Below, piece by piece: positions 23,701 to 34,700 of a stretch of 64,000 nt of DNA. Source of the stretch: Eutreptiella sp. 'Long Island Sound 2002' (lineage: Eukaryota; Euglenozoa; Euglenophyceae; Eutreptiales; Eutreptiaceae); the NCBI GenBank assembly GCA_964036045.1, contig OZ038402.1, positions 2,247,257 through 2,311,256 on the forward strand, written 5' to 3'. Under the pieces are notes generated by a model that did not search any database, was not told the DNA's origin, and worked only from the letters and a program-made list of their open reading frames with translations. Each line of letters opens with the position of its first letter. Within the stretch, counting starts at the first letter, position 1. A program made the position numbers and the translations under genes.

Positions 23701-26700
23701 GTCCACCTCCGCCCACCGCGGGTGCGCTTGAATCCCGACGAGGGTTTCGCGAGAGGCGGTTACTGGCGGTTGGGAAATGCGGTTGGGGGCGGGGGGAGGG
23801 GGTGCAAGAGCGGTTGTGTAACCGTTGGTGGGTCGTGGAGAGCGGGGCAGCAGCGGTTGGTGCGGTGTGGGGCGGTCCAGGGGTTGGGTGGGGAAGGGGC
23901 TGAAGCGGGGGTCTCAAAGCGGTCACTTGGTGATTGACACCAGTTTCCTCCCCATGCCACCCCAAACAGTCAGCGTGATGCACTGAGCCTTTTGAGGCAT
24001 CAATGGCGTGACCCTCCTCGGACCGACACCCGCTTTGGTGCACCATCGGCTGCTGTTGCTTGACCACCGGCCGCCCGTCGATTAACCCAAACCGCTCGTC
24101 AGTTAACCCAAACCGCCCGTCGGTTAACCCAAACCGCCCGTCGGTTAACCCAAACCGCTCGTCGGTTAACCCAAACCGCCCGTCGGTTAACCCAAACCGC
24201 TCGTCAGTTAACCCAAACCGCCCGTCGGTTAACCCAAACCGCTCGTCAGTTAACCCAAACCGCCCGTCGGTTAACCCAAACCGCTCGTCGGTTAACCCAA
24301 ACCGCTCGTCAGTTAACCCAAACCGCCCGTCGGTTAACCCAAACCGCTCGTCGGTTAGCCGCCAAACTGCCGTCGGTTCGCCCCGGAGAGCTTCATGACA
24401 ATCGTGGTGTCTGGCGGTCGCGCAGACCTGCTACCGCTACCTCTGCCCACGAGGGGCGCGCTCGAATGCCGGAAAGGGTTCCGTCACAGGAAGCGGTTAC
24501 CGGCGGTTGGGGAAAGCGGTTGGGGCCCGCAGGCGCGGCGGTTACAAAAGCGGCTCGTGGGTCGCCGCGAGCCGACGGACGTCGTGTGGGCGGAGGCACC
24601 GAGGCTCACGGGGACCGGGCGACACACCGCGACTCGTTGATGTTGAGGGGGATCTGGACGGCGCGGAGGTGGTGCGCCCCCCCCGCCGCGTCGCGGGCCA
24701 GGTCCAGGCACTTGGACAGGCTCAGGTGCCCCTGCACCGACCCGTCGGGGGCGCGGATGCAGAAGCTGTCGCTGGCGAGGCCGTACCCCTTGACGGTGCC
24801 CGCGCGGACCTGCTCCTCCAGGCACTCGAAGGCTGCGGCCAGACGCCTGTGGCAATGGAAATAAAACGGGAGGGGCGCGGGGGGAGGGTCGGCAACCGAC
24901 AGCGTCACCCACCGGCACCGGCACAGTGTTCCCGTTGCCACCGGGAGCGAATTTGGGTGGATTCGGCTTGCTTCAAAACGGGGGCAAACAAGTATTTGAA
25001 ATTATGGATCAAGCCGGGGGGCTCCGGCGCACTTGCAGGGCCTTGATGGCACCCCCTCCCCCCCACCGACACACACTTGCCTGCTGGAAACTATTTTTGC
25101 GTGTCGCGCCGCGCACGCGCGTTGAAGGAATCAGTTCCGGCCGGTTGGCCAGCCAAGGGCCATTTTTTTGGCACAATTTGGGTATTGCCGGTGGGCACCC
25201 CCCCCCCCTTGTAATAGCTACGGAAAGGTCCCAAGTTGTTACGGTCCCTACGCCTACTGTAGCTTAGCCATAATCCGACGATGGCCATCACCCCCAGTAT
25301 CCCACTGGCAGGAAATCATTGTTCAAATGTCCAGCAAACGTGGCGGAGCCACAGCCACCAATTGTCCAAACGCGGCAGAGCCACGCCCAAGTGTCCAGCA
25401 AAGCGGCGAAGCCACCATGACGTGTGCGTGCTGTAGCTACTGTACCTACTGTAGCTTAGACAAGGCCGTAGCTTGCATGTACCACACGCATGTGAGCTGG
25501 TGCAAGAAAGGGGAATATAATGCACAGATATCCCCAAACCAGAGCTCTGTGGGTTCAAGTGGGCAAACACTCACAACAAATGTGTCCATGACCCTGTGTA
25601 ACTGGAAAATTCGTCACCAAACCCATGTCTTATGTGGCCGCACTACATTTGTACCGAATCAAATTGAGTCCCAAATTAATACGGTCCCTACGCCCGCTGT
25701 GCCTTGGACAAGGGCGTAGCTTTTACAAAGGGGGGGCGGGGGTACTTCCGGTTTCATGCACTGGTTTGGGTGTTCGGGAGGAAGTTGTGTTGTCCAAAGC
25801 CCCGGGGGAAAAGTGTATTCAATCGGCGAGTGCGGGGCAGTTCACATGTGCTGCTGCTGCCCCTTGGCGCCCCCCCCCCACGCCGGCGCCGGCAATGCCC
25901 CACATTCAAGACCGTGAAATTCGGAGGGTGCTCCCCACCCCATCCCAACACAGGGCCTGGGGGGTGACAGTCGTGGAGACGGGAGAGGGGGGTGAAGTTC
26001 GGAGGGTGCTCCCCACCCCATCCCAACACAGGGCCCGCGGGGGGGGGGGGGGGGTCCGTGTTACCCACCGGGGGTGCGCAGCAGGACCAGGCATTGTGCC
26101 GTTGGTGGGAGGTGGTCATTGGGCAGCGGTTGAGGGCACTCCCGCACACCGCGCCCGTTGTCGGAGACAATGCACCGCTACCAGCCCCCACACCACCCCT
26201 CACTCCGGACACCACATGCAAGGGCCACTTGGGCGCCACAACCGACATCTGGTGGTTCATGCGCGTGCGACTTCCCACCACCCAACACCACAACGTAATG
26301 CGGCACTTTGCAGCACAAAGGGCGTAGGCCCGCTGCGCGTTAGTCCAGCGACCCCCCGCGACAACAAAAGCAAAAGCACTACCCCCCCCCCCTTTGTAAT
26401 AGCTACGCCAAAGTACGGAATTAATACGGTCCCTACGCCTACTGTAGCTATTACAAGGGCGTGGCTTGCGCACGACACATACAACTACCAACATACACGT
26501 GAGAGAATGCATGGTATGAGTGCACCTCCGGCTCCGGGGATGGGGACCTTGATCGGATGAAGAACTCGATTTTTGAAAGGGGGGCACAGGGGTGTGTGAC
26601 CACCTGCCCACCCTTCATGTACTCCAACACCGCAAACAGGTCCCCCTTCTCTGATGGCCCCTTCATTGTGGCATCCACACGCTCACCGGTGGAACGTGTG

Positions 26701-28848
26701 AAAATCACTGGACACCCAGGTTGAAAAAGAGAAGATTGCATGGTGAGCTGGTGCAAGAAAGGGGGATATAGTACACAAATATCCCCCAAATCAGAGCTAT
26801 GTGGGTTGAAGTGGGCAAACACTCACAACAAATGTGTCCATGACCCTATGTAAATGGCAAATTTGTCACCAAAACCCATGTGCTATGCGGCTGCACTACA
26901 TTTGTACCGAATTAAAATTAGGTACCAAATTAATACGGTCCCTACGCCTACTGTAGCTATTACAAGGGCGTAGCTAATACAAGGGGGGGGGGGGGGTACA
27001 AATGACGAAACCAACGCCCCCTGTTGCTCTGACACGGGCGTTCTCTGGGCGCGTGCAGAGGACACACGCAGCGACAAAAGCAGCGATGGACGTGCTCCAA
27101 AAGTAAAGCAAGGAGCAGAATGGGGCAGGATACTGCAGAGGAGCGCCATTTCGCTGACTCGCTGCGTTTGGACCCCCGGGCCTCCCCCCTGCCACCGCCC
27201 TCCCACCGCGGAGCCCACCGAGCCCGCCACTGCCCCACAGCCCCACACAGTCGCATGCTCGCACAGTCCCACAGCCCCACACCGCCCAAGCCCCCCCCCC
27301 CCCCCCCCCGAGCGCCCCCAACACCCCACCACAGCCCCCGTGACCTGTACAGCAAGACCATGAAGTTCATGGGGTCGGCAATGGGCATCAACCGCTCCTC
27401 CGACGTCAGGAACGGCAGGTGGACCAGGACCAGGTCGAGGCTCGGGATGGCCATGGAGCTGGCGGCCTGATTGGCAGAGGAGGGGGGCGGCGTAGAGGCG
27501 GGCGTGGCACTTGGTTTTCACTGACTCGAGACCGATGCCCCTCGGTGTCTGCTTGGGCGTGCACAGAGCCGCACAGAGGCCGGCGACAGGGCTCAGTGTG
27601 GGGGTACGGGTTGGGGTTGCCCGCCCTTTACCCCGTTAAAGGTCCGATAGGGTGGCGGGTGGGATGAGGAGGATGTGCACTGTTGTGGTTGATGCCACGA
27701 AATGGGTCGTGTTAAAGTCAGTAGAATAGAGAGATATGCGGTCAAAGGACCGGTTGTAGTGCCTGCAACTCCCGTCAACGCAATCAAGGCATACACAAAC
27801 CTGAAACAACGCCCCCAGCGGCCTCATTACCTGCATCCCTGTCTCCTGTACATCCTGTGGCGTGGCGTGGCGTGGCGTGGCGTGGTCTGGTCGTGGCCGT
27901 GTGAAGCCGAATCTGGTGGAGCGTGTTATGGTGTGGCGTGGAGGGGCTGTGCAGCGGCCTCACATCTTGGAGTGCTGTGCTACAGCACACTGTGGTGACT
28001 GCTGTGGCGAAGTTTGAGATCAGGGAGGTCTGTTCATGAAGGGAACAGGATCCGCACGGCAGCAAAAGAAGAAAAAAAAAAGACAGCACAGAGGGGGGAG
28101 AGCGGCAAGGAGAGAAGATTACACGGTGGGCAGTGTATGGGGTGAGGCCATGCTGCTTGTGCACCACACCTTACCACACCACACCCCACCACACCACACC
28201 CCACCACAGCACACTGCACCACACCGCACCGCACCGCACCGCACCGCACCGCACCGCCCCGCCCCACCCCATCCCACCCCACCCCACCCCACCCCACCCC
28301 ACCCCACCCCACCCCACCCCACTCCACCCCGCACCACACCACACCACCCCACTCCACCCCGCACCACACCACACCACACCACACCACACGACACCACTCC
28401 ACTCCACCCCACACCACACCACACCACACCACACCGCAATGCAAGGCAAGGCAGAACACAGAACCTGGAAGATGGAGTATTGCAGGTAGTCAGGATGGAG
28501 GCAGTAGTAGTGCTGGTCCCGGATGGGGAAAGATTCCTGCCACTCGGGTGTGCTGCGCGACTGAAACGGCCCCACTTTGAAGCTCAGCGACACGTCCGAG
28601 GCCAGCCCGGCCGCGGCCATGCCCTTCAACACCGTCCCCACCCCCTCCATGGCGTCGCTTTGCCGAGCGGACCCCGTGGCAATTTGCACCCCCGAGACGC
28701 CCCCATGAACCGCGTACTGCAGGGCCGCCTGCTGCAGCCCGTCATCCGCCTCGAACTGCGTGCCATCGAGGATGAGGCTGCTGACCCTTCTGCAGGGGAG
28801 GCCGCCGAGGCGTGCCTTGCTTATGAGGCCATGACTGAGGCGCCGCAT
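17761..28848 (-). CDS. Aldo/keto-reductase-like protein, five exons
   Basis: Predicted exons in transcript order: 28848-28465, 27466-27345, 24846-24628, 23032-22742, 18220-17761. All four introns are GT-AG and phases agree, giving 1476 nt (491 residues plus TGA). AKR features: LDLVLVHLP at about 138-146 (the barrel strand with the active-site His), GTVKGYGLAS, EAEGCNFITWAQQQGLAVIA, and a C-terminal SQKALRAV...VDHVVCDVPSPTRY segment matching the usual NADP-binding end. Of the catalytic tetrad, Lys91 (SFKVG) and His144 are present. The loop that normally carries Asp and Tyr reads GVSGVQIATGSARQSD and has neither, so ordinary carbonyl reduction is doubtful. The start at 28848 is the first ATG after a CT tract (28885-28937); an upstream exon is possible. 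Introns of 1.0, 2.5, 1.6 and 4.5 kb are filled with repeats. Confidence 0.8.
18608..18823. repeat. CCGCC-type low-complexity array in intron 4
   Basis: About 215 bp of irregular CCGCC/CCGCCCGCC and TGCCC repeats with almost no A or T. It lies in the last intron of the aldo/keto-reductase-like gene. Confidence 0.8.
19985..20005. repeat. Left part of a MITE-interrupted family D module
   Basis: GGTTACCAGGGATGTATTA ends in the TTA target duplication (20003-20005). The module resumes at 20672 with TTAGAAGAGAGG. Confidence 0.7.
20006..20671. mobile_element. PIF/Harbinger-type MITE with TTA target duplication
   Basis: A 666-bp element with inverted ends GAGGGAAACAAACGC and GCG-TTCGTTTCCCTC (one mismatch in the outer 14). 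Arrays of CACCGCGCG lie just inside both ends. TTA flanks it at 20003-20005 and 20672-20674, and removing one TTA plus the element restores GTATTAGAAGAGAGG exactly as found uninterrupted at about 17029 and 20710. A 3-bp TWA duplication is diagnostic of PIF/Harbinger transposition. No transposase is encoded, so it is non-autonomous. Sequence near 36225-36310 resembles its left 120 bp and may be a diverged relative. Confidence 0.75.
20672..20963. repeat. Family D module copies up to the assembly gap
   Basis: Contains the remainder of the interrupted module, a second TACCAGGGATGTATTAGAAG module at about 20700, and the long module from 20745 matching 17370-17600. The gap begins at 20964. Confidence 0.65.
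20964..21163. other. Assembly gap (200 N)
   Basis: A run of exactly 200 undetermined bases between a family D repeat and the CAGGGG array. The round number suggests a gap of estimated or arbitrary length, so the array and the intron around it may be longer than shown. Confidence 0.95.
21164..22725. repeat. CAGGGG hexanucleotide VNTR
   Basis: About 1.56 kb of GGGGCA units with scattered GGGCAT, CACAGG and AGAGGC variants and a few unit-length slips (near 21697, 21902, 22026 and 22526). The mix of variants forms higher-order blocks: ATGGGCATGGGCAGGGGCAC recurs at about 21452, 21748, 22143 and 22606. It lies in intron 4 of the aldo/keto-reductase-like gene, ending only tens of bases from exon 4. 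The G-rich strand could form G-quadruplexes. Long Gly-Gln or Gly-Arg frames across it are artefacts of the 6-bp period. Confidence 0.95.
23098..23300. repeat. 21-bp minisatellite in intron 3 (CGACGGCGGTTGAAG type)
   Basis: About ten units of 21 bp built on AACCGACGGCGGTTGAAGAG with GAGGGTCACC variants. Confidence 0.9.
24078..24365. repeat. 21-bp minisatellite in intron 3 (CGTCGGTTAACCC type)
   Basis: About thirteen units of 21 bp, each CGTCGGTTAACCCAAACCGC plus one base, with regular CCG/CTC and GGT/AGT alternation. Lies in the same intron as the array at 23098 but in a different sequence register. Confidence 0.9.
25196..25745. mobile_element. TIR element family T (TACCCC ends), copy 1
   Basis: The left end is a C run then TTGTAATAGCTACGG; the right end is GGGCGTAGCTTTTACAAAG, a G run and TAC. 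Interior landmarks shared with the other copies are ATACGGTCCCTACGCC (near both ends), GAGCTGGTGCAAGAAAGGGG and AAGTGGGCAAACACTCACAA. It sits in intron 2 of the aldo/keto-reductase-like gene. Extra tandem GCGGAGCCAC/GTCCAGCAAA sequence lies at 25325-25410. Confidence 0.75.
26380..26999. mobile_element. TIR element family T, copy 2, with ORF remnant
   Basis: TACC-C run, CTTTGTAATAGCTACGCC at the left and CGTAGCTAATACAAGG, G run, TAC at the right; the outer sequences are inverted complements with one mismatch. This is the longest of the four copies because it keeps internal sequence at about 26490-26735. On the minus strand that segment encodes CPVIFTRSTGERVDATMKGP, GDLFAVLEYMKGG and VVTHPCAPLSKIEFF, a small barrel-like domain seen in other element relics here (29200-29380). 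Shorter copies look like internal-deletion derivatives. Confidence 0.75.
27850..28440. repeat. Pentanucleotide arrays in intron 1
   Basis: GTGGC repeats at 27857-27888 are followed at 28160-28440 by ACCAC, GCACC and CCCCA pentamer blocks. They lie between exon 1 and exon 2 of the aldo/keto-reductase-like gene, ending about 25 bases from the exon 1 donor. Confidence 0.9.
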
Positions 28849-28881
28849 GACAAATGACTGCCAGCAAACAGACAGTGATGA

Positions 28882-28883
28882 GT

Positions 28884-28937
<54 letters not shown>
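28882..28937. repeat. (GA)n tract just upstream of the reductase start codon
   Basis: About 55 bp of GA repeats (CT on the coding strand) ending 34 bases before the ATG at 28848. A similar tract precedes the sedolisin start. Position suggests a 5' UTR or core-promoter pyrimidine tract, but no transcription start evidence is available. Confidence 0.6.
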
Positions 28938-28945
<8 letters not shown>

Positions 28946-29189
28946 CTGAATGCCCCCCGCCACAGGCACTTTCCACCTGTGTTTGCCTTGCACGTGCCCT
29001 GCGCGCTACTGTTATTATGACTTTCCCAGATTCAGTCCCCAGGTTCACCATTACCCAATGAAGCCTCGGGCTGGGAAATGTCATGACAGTCGTGTTGGGG
29101 AGCGACCGCGAACGGGGCTTCCATCAACAAGGGGGTCCAAAGGAACTTTCGGAGGGACGTCAATTGCGGGAACTAATGGGAATGGTGGT

Positions 29190-29390
29190 GGAGACTCGAG
29201 ACTAGGGATACCAAAGGAGATGGAGTCCATGGGGCATCAATGATTGACAGCTTGCAGACCACCTTGATCATACTCCAACTCCACATGCCCATCGTGCAAA
29301 AGGCCAACCACCTTCGCGGGTACCCGAAGCCCAGAGACCTAGTGTAGAACACCCTGTCCCCAATGCTGAACTCCAGAACAAATAGCAAAA
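29190..29390 (-). pseudogene. Relic of an element-encoded barrel-like domain
   Basis: The minus strand reads LEFSIGDRVFYTRSLGFG in one frame. After a shift it continues PAKVVGLLHDGHVELEYDQG, GLQAVNH, an in-frame TGA, then CPMDSISF. The pattern (GDRVFYTRS, AKVVG, V-L-YxxGG, VNH, CPM, I-F) parallels the fragment inside family T copy 2, so both probably descend from proteins of one transposon superfamily. Too short and broken to assign a superfamily. Confidence 0.5.
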
Positions 29391-29399
29391 GAGGTCTGA

Positions 29400-31140
29400 C
29401 ACGAGGGGCTGAAAGTGATGCTCCACAACAGACACGCTGAATGTATCACCATTGCCTAGCTCGGCAATCCTATTTCACAACACGCATAGATGCACCTTGT
29501 AGCCGTGAAACACATCACACTAGGTGAATTGGGGGACAATAGGTGAGGGAAAGGGGCAACTCCATATCCCAAATTGGAAAGGGGCCGGTCCATATCTTTT
29601 TTTTTTGGGCAAAGCTGCAATAGTTTTGCAACAGTATGAGTCAATCTCGGGATCTAAGTACACTCTCAGAACATACCATAGCTTCTTCCCCTGTCCACGA
29701 CAAGGGTCGAGGTTGACAAAGAAGGAGCCAGTCCACATCCCCAATTGGAAAGGGGCTGGTCCATATCCCCAATTGGAAGGGGGCCGGTTCATATCCCCAA
29801 CCGGAAAGGGGGCAAGTCCACAAGGAGAAATCGTCCCAAATTGCCCCATCCCACCCACCCACCCACCCACTCACCCATCCAAGGGGTAGAATCCACCCCC
29901 AAAACAGGGGTAGGAATCAGATGTAGCCCAAAAAGTTGCCTTGTGTGCGCCTTGCGCGCGCCCTGCGCACTAATGCTCCCTCTTAGCCCCATGGTGTGTG
30001 TGCATCACAATAGAGCTGCTATCCACTATGTACAGGGTGCCGTGCCGTGCCGTGCCGTGCCGGCGGGTGATGGGGGGGGGGGGGCACCCCAAACATTAGG
30101 CTACACTTATCGTTACCGCGTGGGGGGCGTAAGCAGGTCGTCACAAAGCGCTCCACACACACACGGCCCGGTGAGCAGACGCAGCAATGTTCGGTGGTTC
30201 GAGATCATTCATGATGGATACAATAGCTTTGCTCAAGTCCTGGCCTTTGAAGCCATTGTGTCGGCACGGCGTGCCTTCATCTTACATAACAGGACAAGCG
30301 CTCAGAGGAGAGTCGGGTTAGGCCATTGCACCTTCGCTGTTACGCGGATACCGCGTGATCAAGTGCACCTGTTGTCCCGCTGTCCCAAGAGGAGGGTGTC
30401 ATGTGTGGATGGGGTTGTGGTGGGTGGTGGTGACCTCAGAAAGTCCTTAGCGATCGGAGCTCTGGATTGGTTGTGAGAGCACGTGGTGAGCTAATGTCTG
30501 TGCTTGGAGTTTGAAAGGCCCAACGCGGGACTGGGGGGGGGGGGGTCCATGGGCTGCAGCCCAATGGATTCCCGCAAACCACTATCCGCGCTGGTTGTGG
30601 ACCAAGTGGGGGGGGGGGGGATGAAGGGGTGGAATGGCATCCTGGGCTCTCTCTACCTGACCCCCCCACCCACATGGATCAGAAAATTTTTCCTTAGGAA
30701 AGATGGAACTGTATCAAAAGGGCCCAAAATGGGAGGTAGATTTTAGGCAAATTAATTTTTTTGGCCTGTGACGCCCTTGCACCCCGGTATAGGTCACGGT
30801 CGCCACTAAGCCGTGGCCCCTCCTATACAACACTGCGAAGGGGGGTGGGAGGGGCGGCTCGATGGGTTTGGACGCGGACCCTCACCCCACAACACAGTGC
30901 AGCCCAAAGCCCCCATGGGGTACCACCCGTGGGGGGGGGGGGGGGGCGTCGGCAGAACATATGGGTATCAAAATGATCGGGTCAACGCACTAACCATTTT
31001 CATACCCTACAAGTGGTTTGCTACCCCTAACCCTTACCCCTTCACCCCCTCATCCTCACCAGGATTGAATGTTGGGACCCAGCTAGTGGGGGAAGGAACA
31101 TCGTCTAGAAGACTTCAACGACACATGAGGTACGCACTAG
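29400..31140. other. Repeat-rich region without genes
   Basis: A tandem repeat of about 29 bp (CCCCAATTGGAAAGGGG with TGGTCCATAT) has three copies at 29735-29815 and a related unit at 29565-29600. Also present are CCCAC repeats at 29848-29870, GTGCC repeats at 30040-30060, and G runs near 30073, 30533, 30610 and 30935. No gene was recognised. Confidence 0.6.
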
Positions 31141-31149
31141 AAAGTGGAT

Positions 31150-31740
31150 GAGAGCGGCTCAAAGGGGGCTCATAATGTGCTGTATTCATCTGTTTGGGCA
31201 TCACAACTGGACTAGGATCATTTTTGGAAAACCATGGTTTTGACCCGTTTTTGAGGCATTTGTGGTCCCAAATTGGCCGATTTTCAAAGCCCTTTCGGCC
31301 TTGAGAGGGGCCAAAATTGCTCAACATGGGCTCAAAATGAGCTTAGTCAACTTGTTTGTGCACCCCAAATAGTCCAAAAGTATCTTTGGGAAAACACATT
31401 TTTGATCCATTTTTGACTGAATTTTGGTCGCAAAACACCCATTTTTGAGGCATTTGGTGATTGTAGAGTGGCCAAAATGGCTTGCAATGGGCTCAAAATG
31501 GGCTCATTTCACTTGTTTAGGCACCCGAAATGATCTAGGATCATTTTTGGAAAACCACATTTTTGACCCTTTTTTGACCAATTTTTTGTTCCAAAACAGC
31601 CCATTTTCAAGGCATTTTGGGATTTGAGGAGGGCCAAAAAGGGCCACCACGAGTTCAAAACGCGCCAGAAACACTTGTTTTGGCATTCCATGTGGTCCGG
31701 GATCATTTTTGAAAAAAGTCATCTTTTTGCACCCGGTGGA
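31150..31740. repeat. AT-rich satellite of about 161 bp, four units
   Basis: The landmark (A)CTTGTTTxGGCAxCCC...GGATCATTTTTGGAAAA recurs at about 31190, 31351, 31512 and 31674, a period of 161-162 bp. Units are clearly homologous but diverged, with shared GACCCxTTTTTGA and AAAACxGCCCATTTT segments. Composition is markedly more AT-rich than the surroundings. Confidence 0.8.
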
Positions 31741-31749
31741 CCTTGTTGA

Positions 31750-34700
31750 CCCATTTTGGCACCCACCTCTTTGGGCTACCTGTTGCACTTGCCGCAACCC
31801 GCTGGGCCTAGGTACGGGGGTCTAGGCGTCGGTTAGGGCAATTTTGAGGGCAGGAAACCACCAAAAAAGGGTGGTTCCAGATGGATTTGGTGTGCTCGAA
31901 ATCGCGTTTTGAGCCACATAGCCCAAGGTCTGTTTTTGGTTTGGGGCTGGTGGCGGCCAATGTGCACAAATTCTGGGGCTTTTGGGGGCCTTTTGGGGGC
32001 CTTTCGCGGACATCTTGTGGAGTTAGAGGGCCCTAGAGGGCCCTTCGGCACAGGGAAGTCCAGCTAAATGTGTAGAGTAGCCACTATTTCCCATCATTTG
32101 GCCGTTTTCAGCATGTTCTAGGGCGGTTTTGGGCAAAAAAAAAAAAAAAAGGCTGATTTTGCCCCTAAATTGCAGATTTTGAAATGGAGGTCCGGCACTT
32201 GCGACGCCCGTTCCCGGCCACCGTTGAGGTTCTGGCTCATACTTTGTGTGGTTGTCCCTCACACCCAAAGGTAGCATCCACCAAAATTTTGGCCAAATCC
32301 GAAGCACCATGATGGAGCTGTGATTTTCCCCCATTTCGTGTGTGCTTGCTTGCTTGCCGCTTGCTGCTTGTTGCTTGCTTGCTGCTTGCCAAACCTGTTA
32401 GGTCCACCCGAGACACTTAAGAGGGTCGTAAAACCAAGACTGGTTCCACCAGCTCGGTGACCTTGACCCTAAACCTAAAGCAAAGGTGAGGGCTAGGGTT
32501 AGGGTTAGGACCCTTGATGACCCTAGGGTCATGTTAGGTATAGGTTGTGCGTAGGCATGTATTTGGGACCTCCTTGCAGTAGGCTACCATGGACAAGATT
32601 TTGCTTCCGGTGTCTTCGGCACCTATGTTGGGCCAAAGCCTACTTGAACCTGGGACCGCTGTCAACTATATGCCGAAGGTTCTTGGGGTGGGGGGTGGGG
32701 GGGGCTCTGTGCCCTTGGACCTACGGAGCCGGGCCCCTCGGGGTATGGAGGCTTGTTGAAAGAGGATACCAGACATCGAGAAAATAAAGGCCAGCGAGGT
32801 CTAAAGGAGAGAGAGAATGGAATAGATTTTTTTCGTATTTTTGTGATTTTGAATGTGAATGCGAATCTGAAGGTGAATGTGGGCGGGGCTAAAGGTTGCA
32901 AAAAAATGTCCTTTTGTATCCTCGTAGGCATATGATGTCACAACATCCCCACTTGCACCCCTTAGATTGGGTACCACGGGGTGATAAAGGTCGCCAAACA
33001 CGCCGACATAGCAAAAACGACTAAAAACTGCATAAACTGCAAAGCGCTCATCCCATTCCGCTCCACACAACCCCTATGGAGTCGGGACGCGAAAGACTTT
33101 TTCGGATCAAAATCAAGAAAACCCCAAAAGATTGATGATTTTTTACCTAAAAAGGGGGGGGTCGTTTTTTTCGACATTTTTGACCCCCCCCCCAAAAGGA
33201 GGGTGTGTGGCATTTTCCCCGATACACGAGCCCGCCTGGCTTTGATCTAACAACCCCTCTGAGGGGTGATTTTCAGGTGCCACTAAACAGCCTATCCAGC
33301 ACAAAAACGGCAAAGTCCTGACTAGCAAGGGCCCATAGTGGGGGCCGACTGGGGGCACTCGGAGTTTGGACCTAGGAGCCCCGCCATGGGTTGGGGGGTC
33401 GATACACAAGAAAAAAGTTGTTCACGACCCAGGTCCAAATCCACACACAGCGGCCACAATACGCAAAATACTTTTTACCCCCTCAACCCAACCCACACCC
33501 ACACCATAAAAAAGAGGTACCCAGGGGCGGCAGGGTAGGGGGGTCAAACTCAAAAAATTCATTGGGGATCTTTTTCTGTTCAAAAATGATGATCCCACAA
33601 GGGGTCAGACGTCGGATCTTGGGGTATGCTACGCGAACGACCCCTAAGACACCCGTGCCTGCGCTTGATCTAACAACCTCTCTTGGAGGTGATTTTTGAT
33701 CAGCCGAAGGCCCAGAGGAAAATTTGGCCCAATATTCTAGAAAAGGGGGGGGGGTCCAAGAGGGGGGGGGGGTGATGTGGGACCACTCCCCATCCCTGGT
33801 GGTGCTGAGTTGTTAAAAGGAGCCCTGCCCCCACCCCCCACTTCCACTCATGCCACGGTGACTGCACATAGTGCCGCACCCGTTGACCCTCTTGCGGGAT
33901 AATTTCAGTAAAATGTAGCACAAGGACAATGGCGAGCACCGCAAACGCACCGTAAATGTGCCACCTTGAGTGAAAGGCTGGGCAGCCATGAGTGCCCACT
34001 CCACACAGGGGGACCGATGGCGAGAGGGTGCAGCAGGATGAGGGGCAGGCACCGTAGGGCTGGCAACATATTTAACCATACCTGTTATGCCTGTGCAAAA
34101 ACCAGATAGAGCGGCGTGGCGGCCCCCCAACCGCTTTTCCAACCGCCGGTAACCGCTTTTTTAACCGATCCTCAAGCCCACCTTTCTCAAGCGAATCCCT
34201 ATTTCGGTTCAGATCTTGGTAAGCTGGCAAAGCCCTCTTACCAGCAGAGAATTCTCGGGATCAGGGATCAGGGCTTGGGAGTCACTATGATGGTCAAATA
34301 GGCTGGCGCTCCAAGGGGGGGGGAGGGGGGCTCCACTGCAGACTGGGGTCAGTGCTAGCTGGTCCCCTCACTAAGGGTGGTGGGGTATGTACAGATTGGA
34401 TCACTTGCCGGACGCTAATGCGGTTCCAGACCGTCACACACCTGCAGCCGGCCGCTGAACCTGAAAATCATGCAGGGGGGGCACGTGGGCTAAAATACCG
34501 TGTCCGCAAGAAGCAGCTGCCAAGAATGGGACTGCATCAATGCACCCAGGACCCCGTCAAGAGGAAACGGCCAAGAAAAGGTTTCTGGATCATGGGCCAT
34601 AAACAATGCACTGAGTCACTCGAGCCAGAATGTCGCATCGGACGCCTCCCCACCAGACTTGCCACTAGCATCTGCCGGCTCAGACATGATCAGATGGAGC

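Noticed and set aside
24078-24365. CRISPR-like regular repeats
   Set aside because: Units are contiguous 21-bp tandem repeats with no unique spacers, in a eukaryotic intron.
27850-28440. Cys/Gly/Val-rich or His/Thr/Pro-rich proteins across the pentamer arrays
   Set aside because: Pentanucleotide repeats give open frames of period 15; the region lies in an intron of the reductase model.
32490-32515. Telomeric repeat (GGGTTAGGG)
   Set aside because: Only about two TTAGGG-like units in unrelated sequence; no array.
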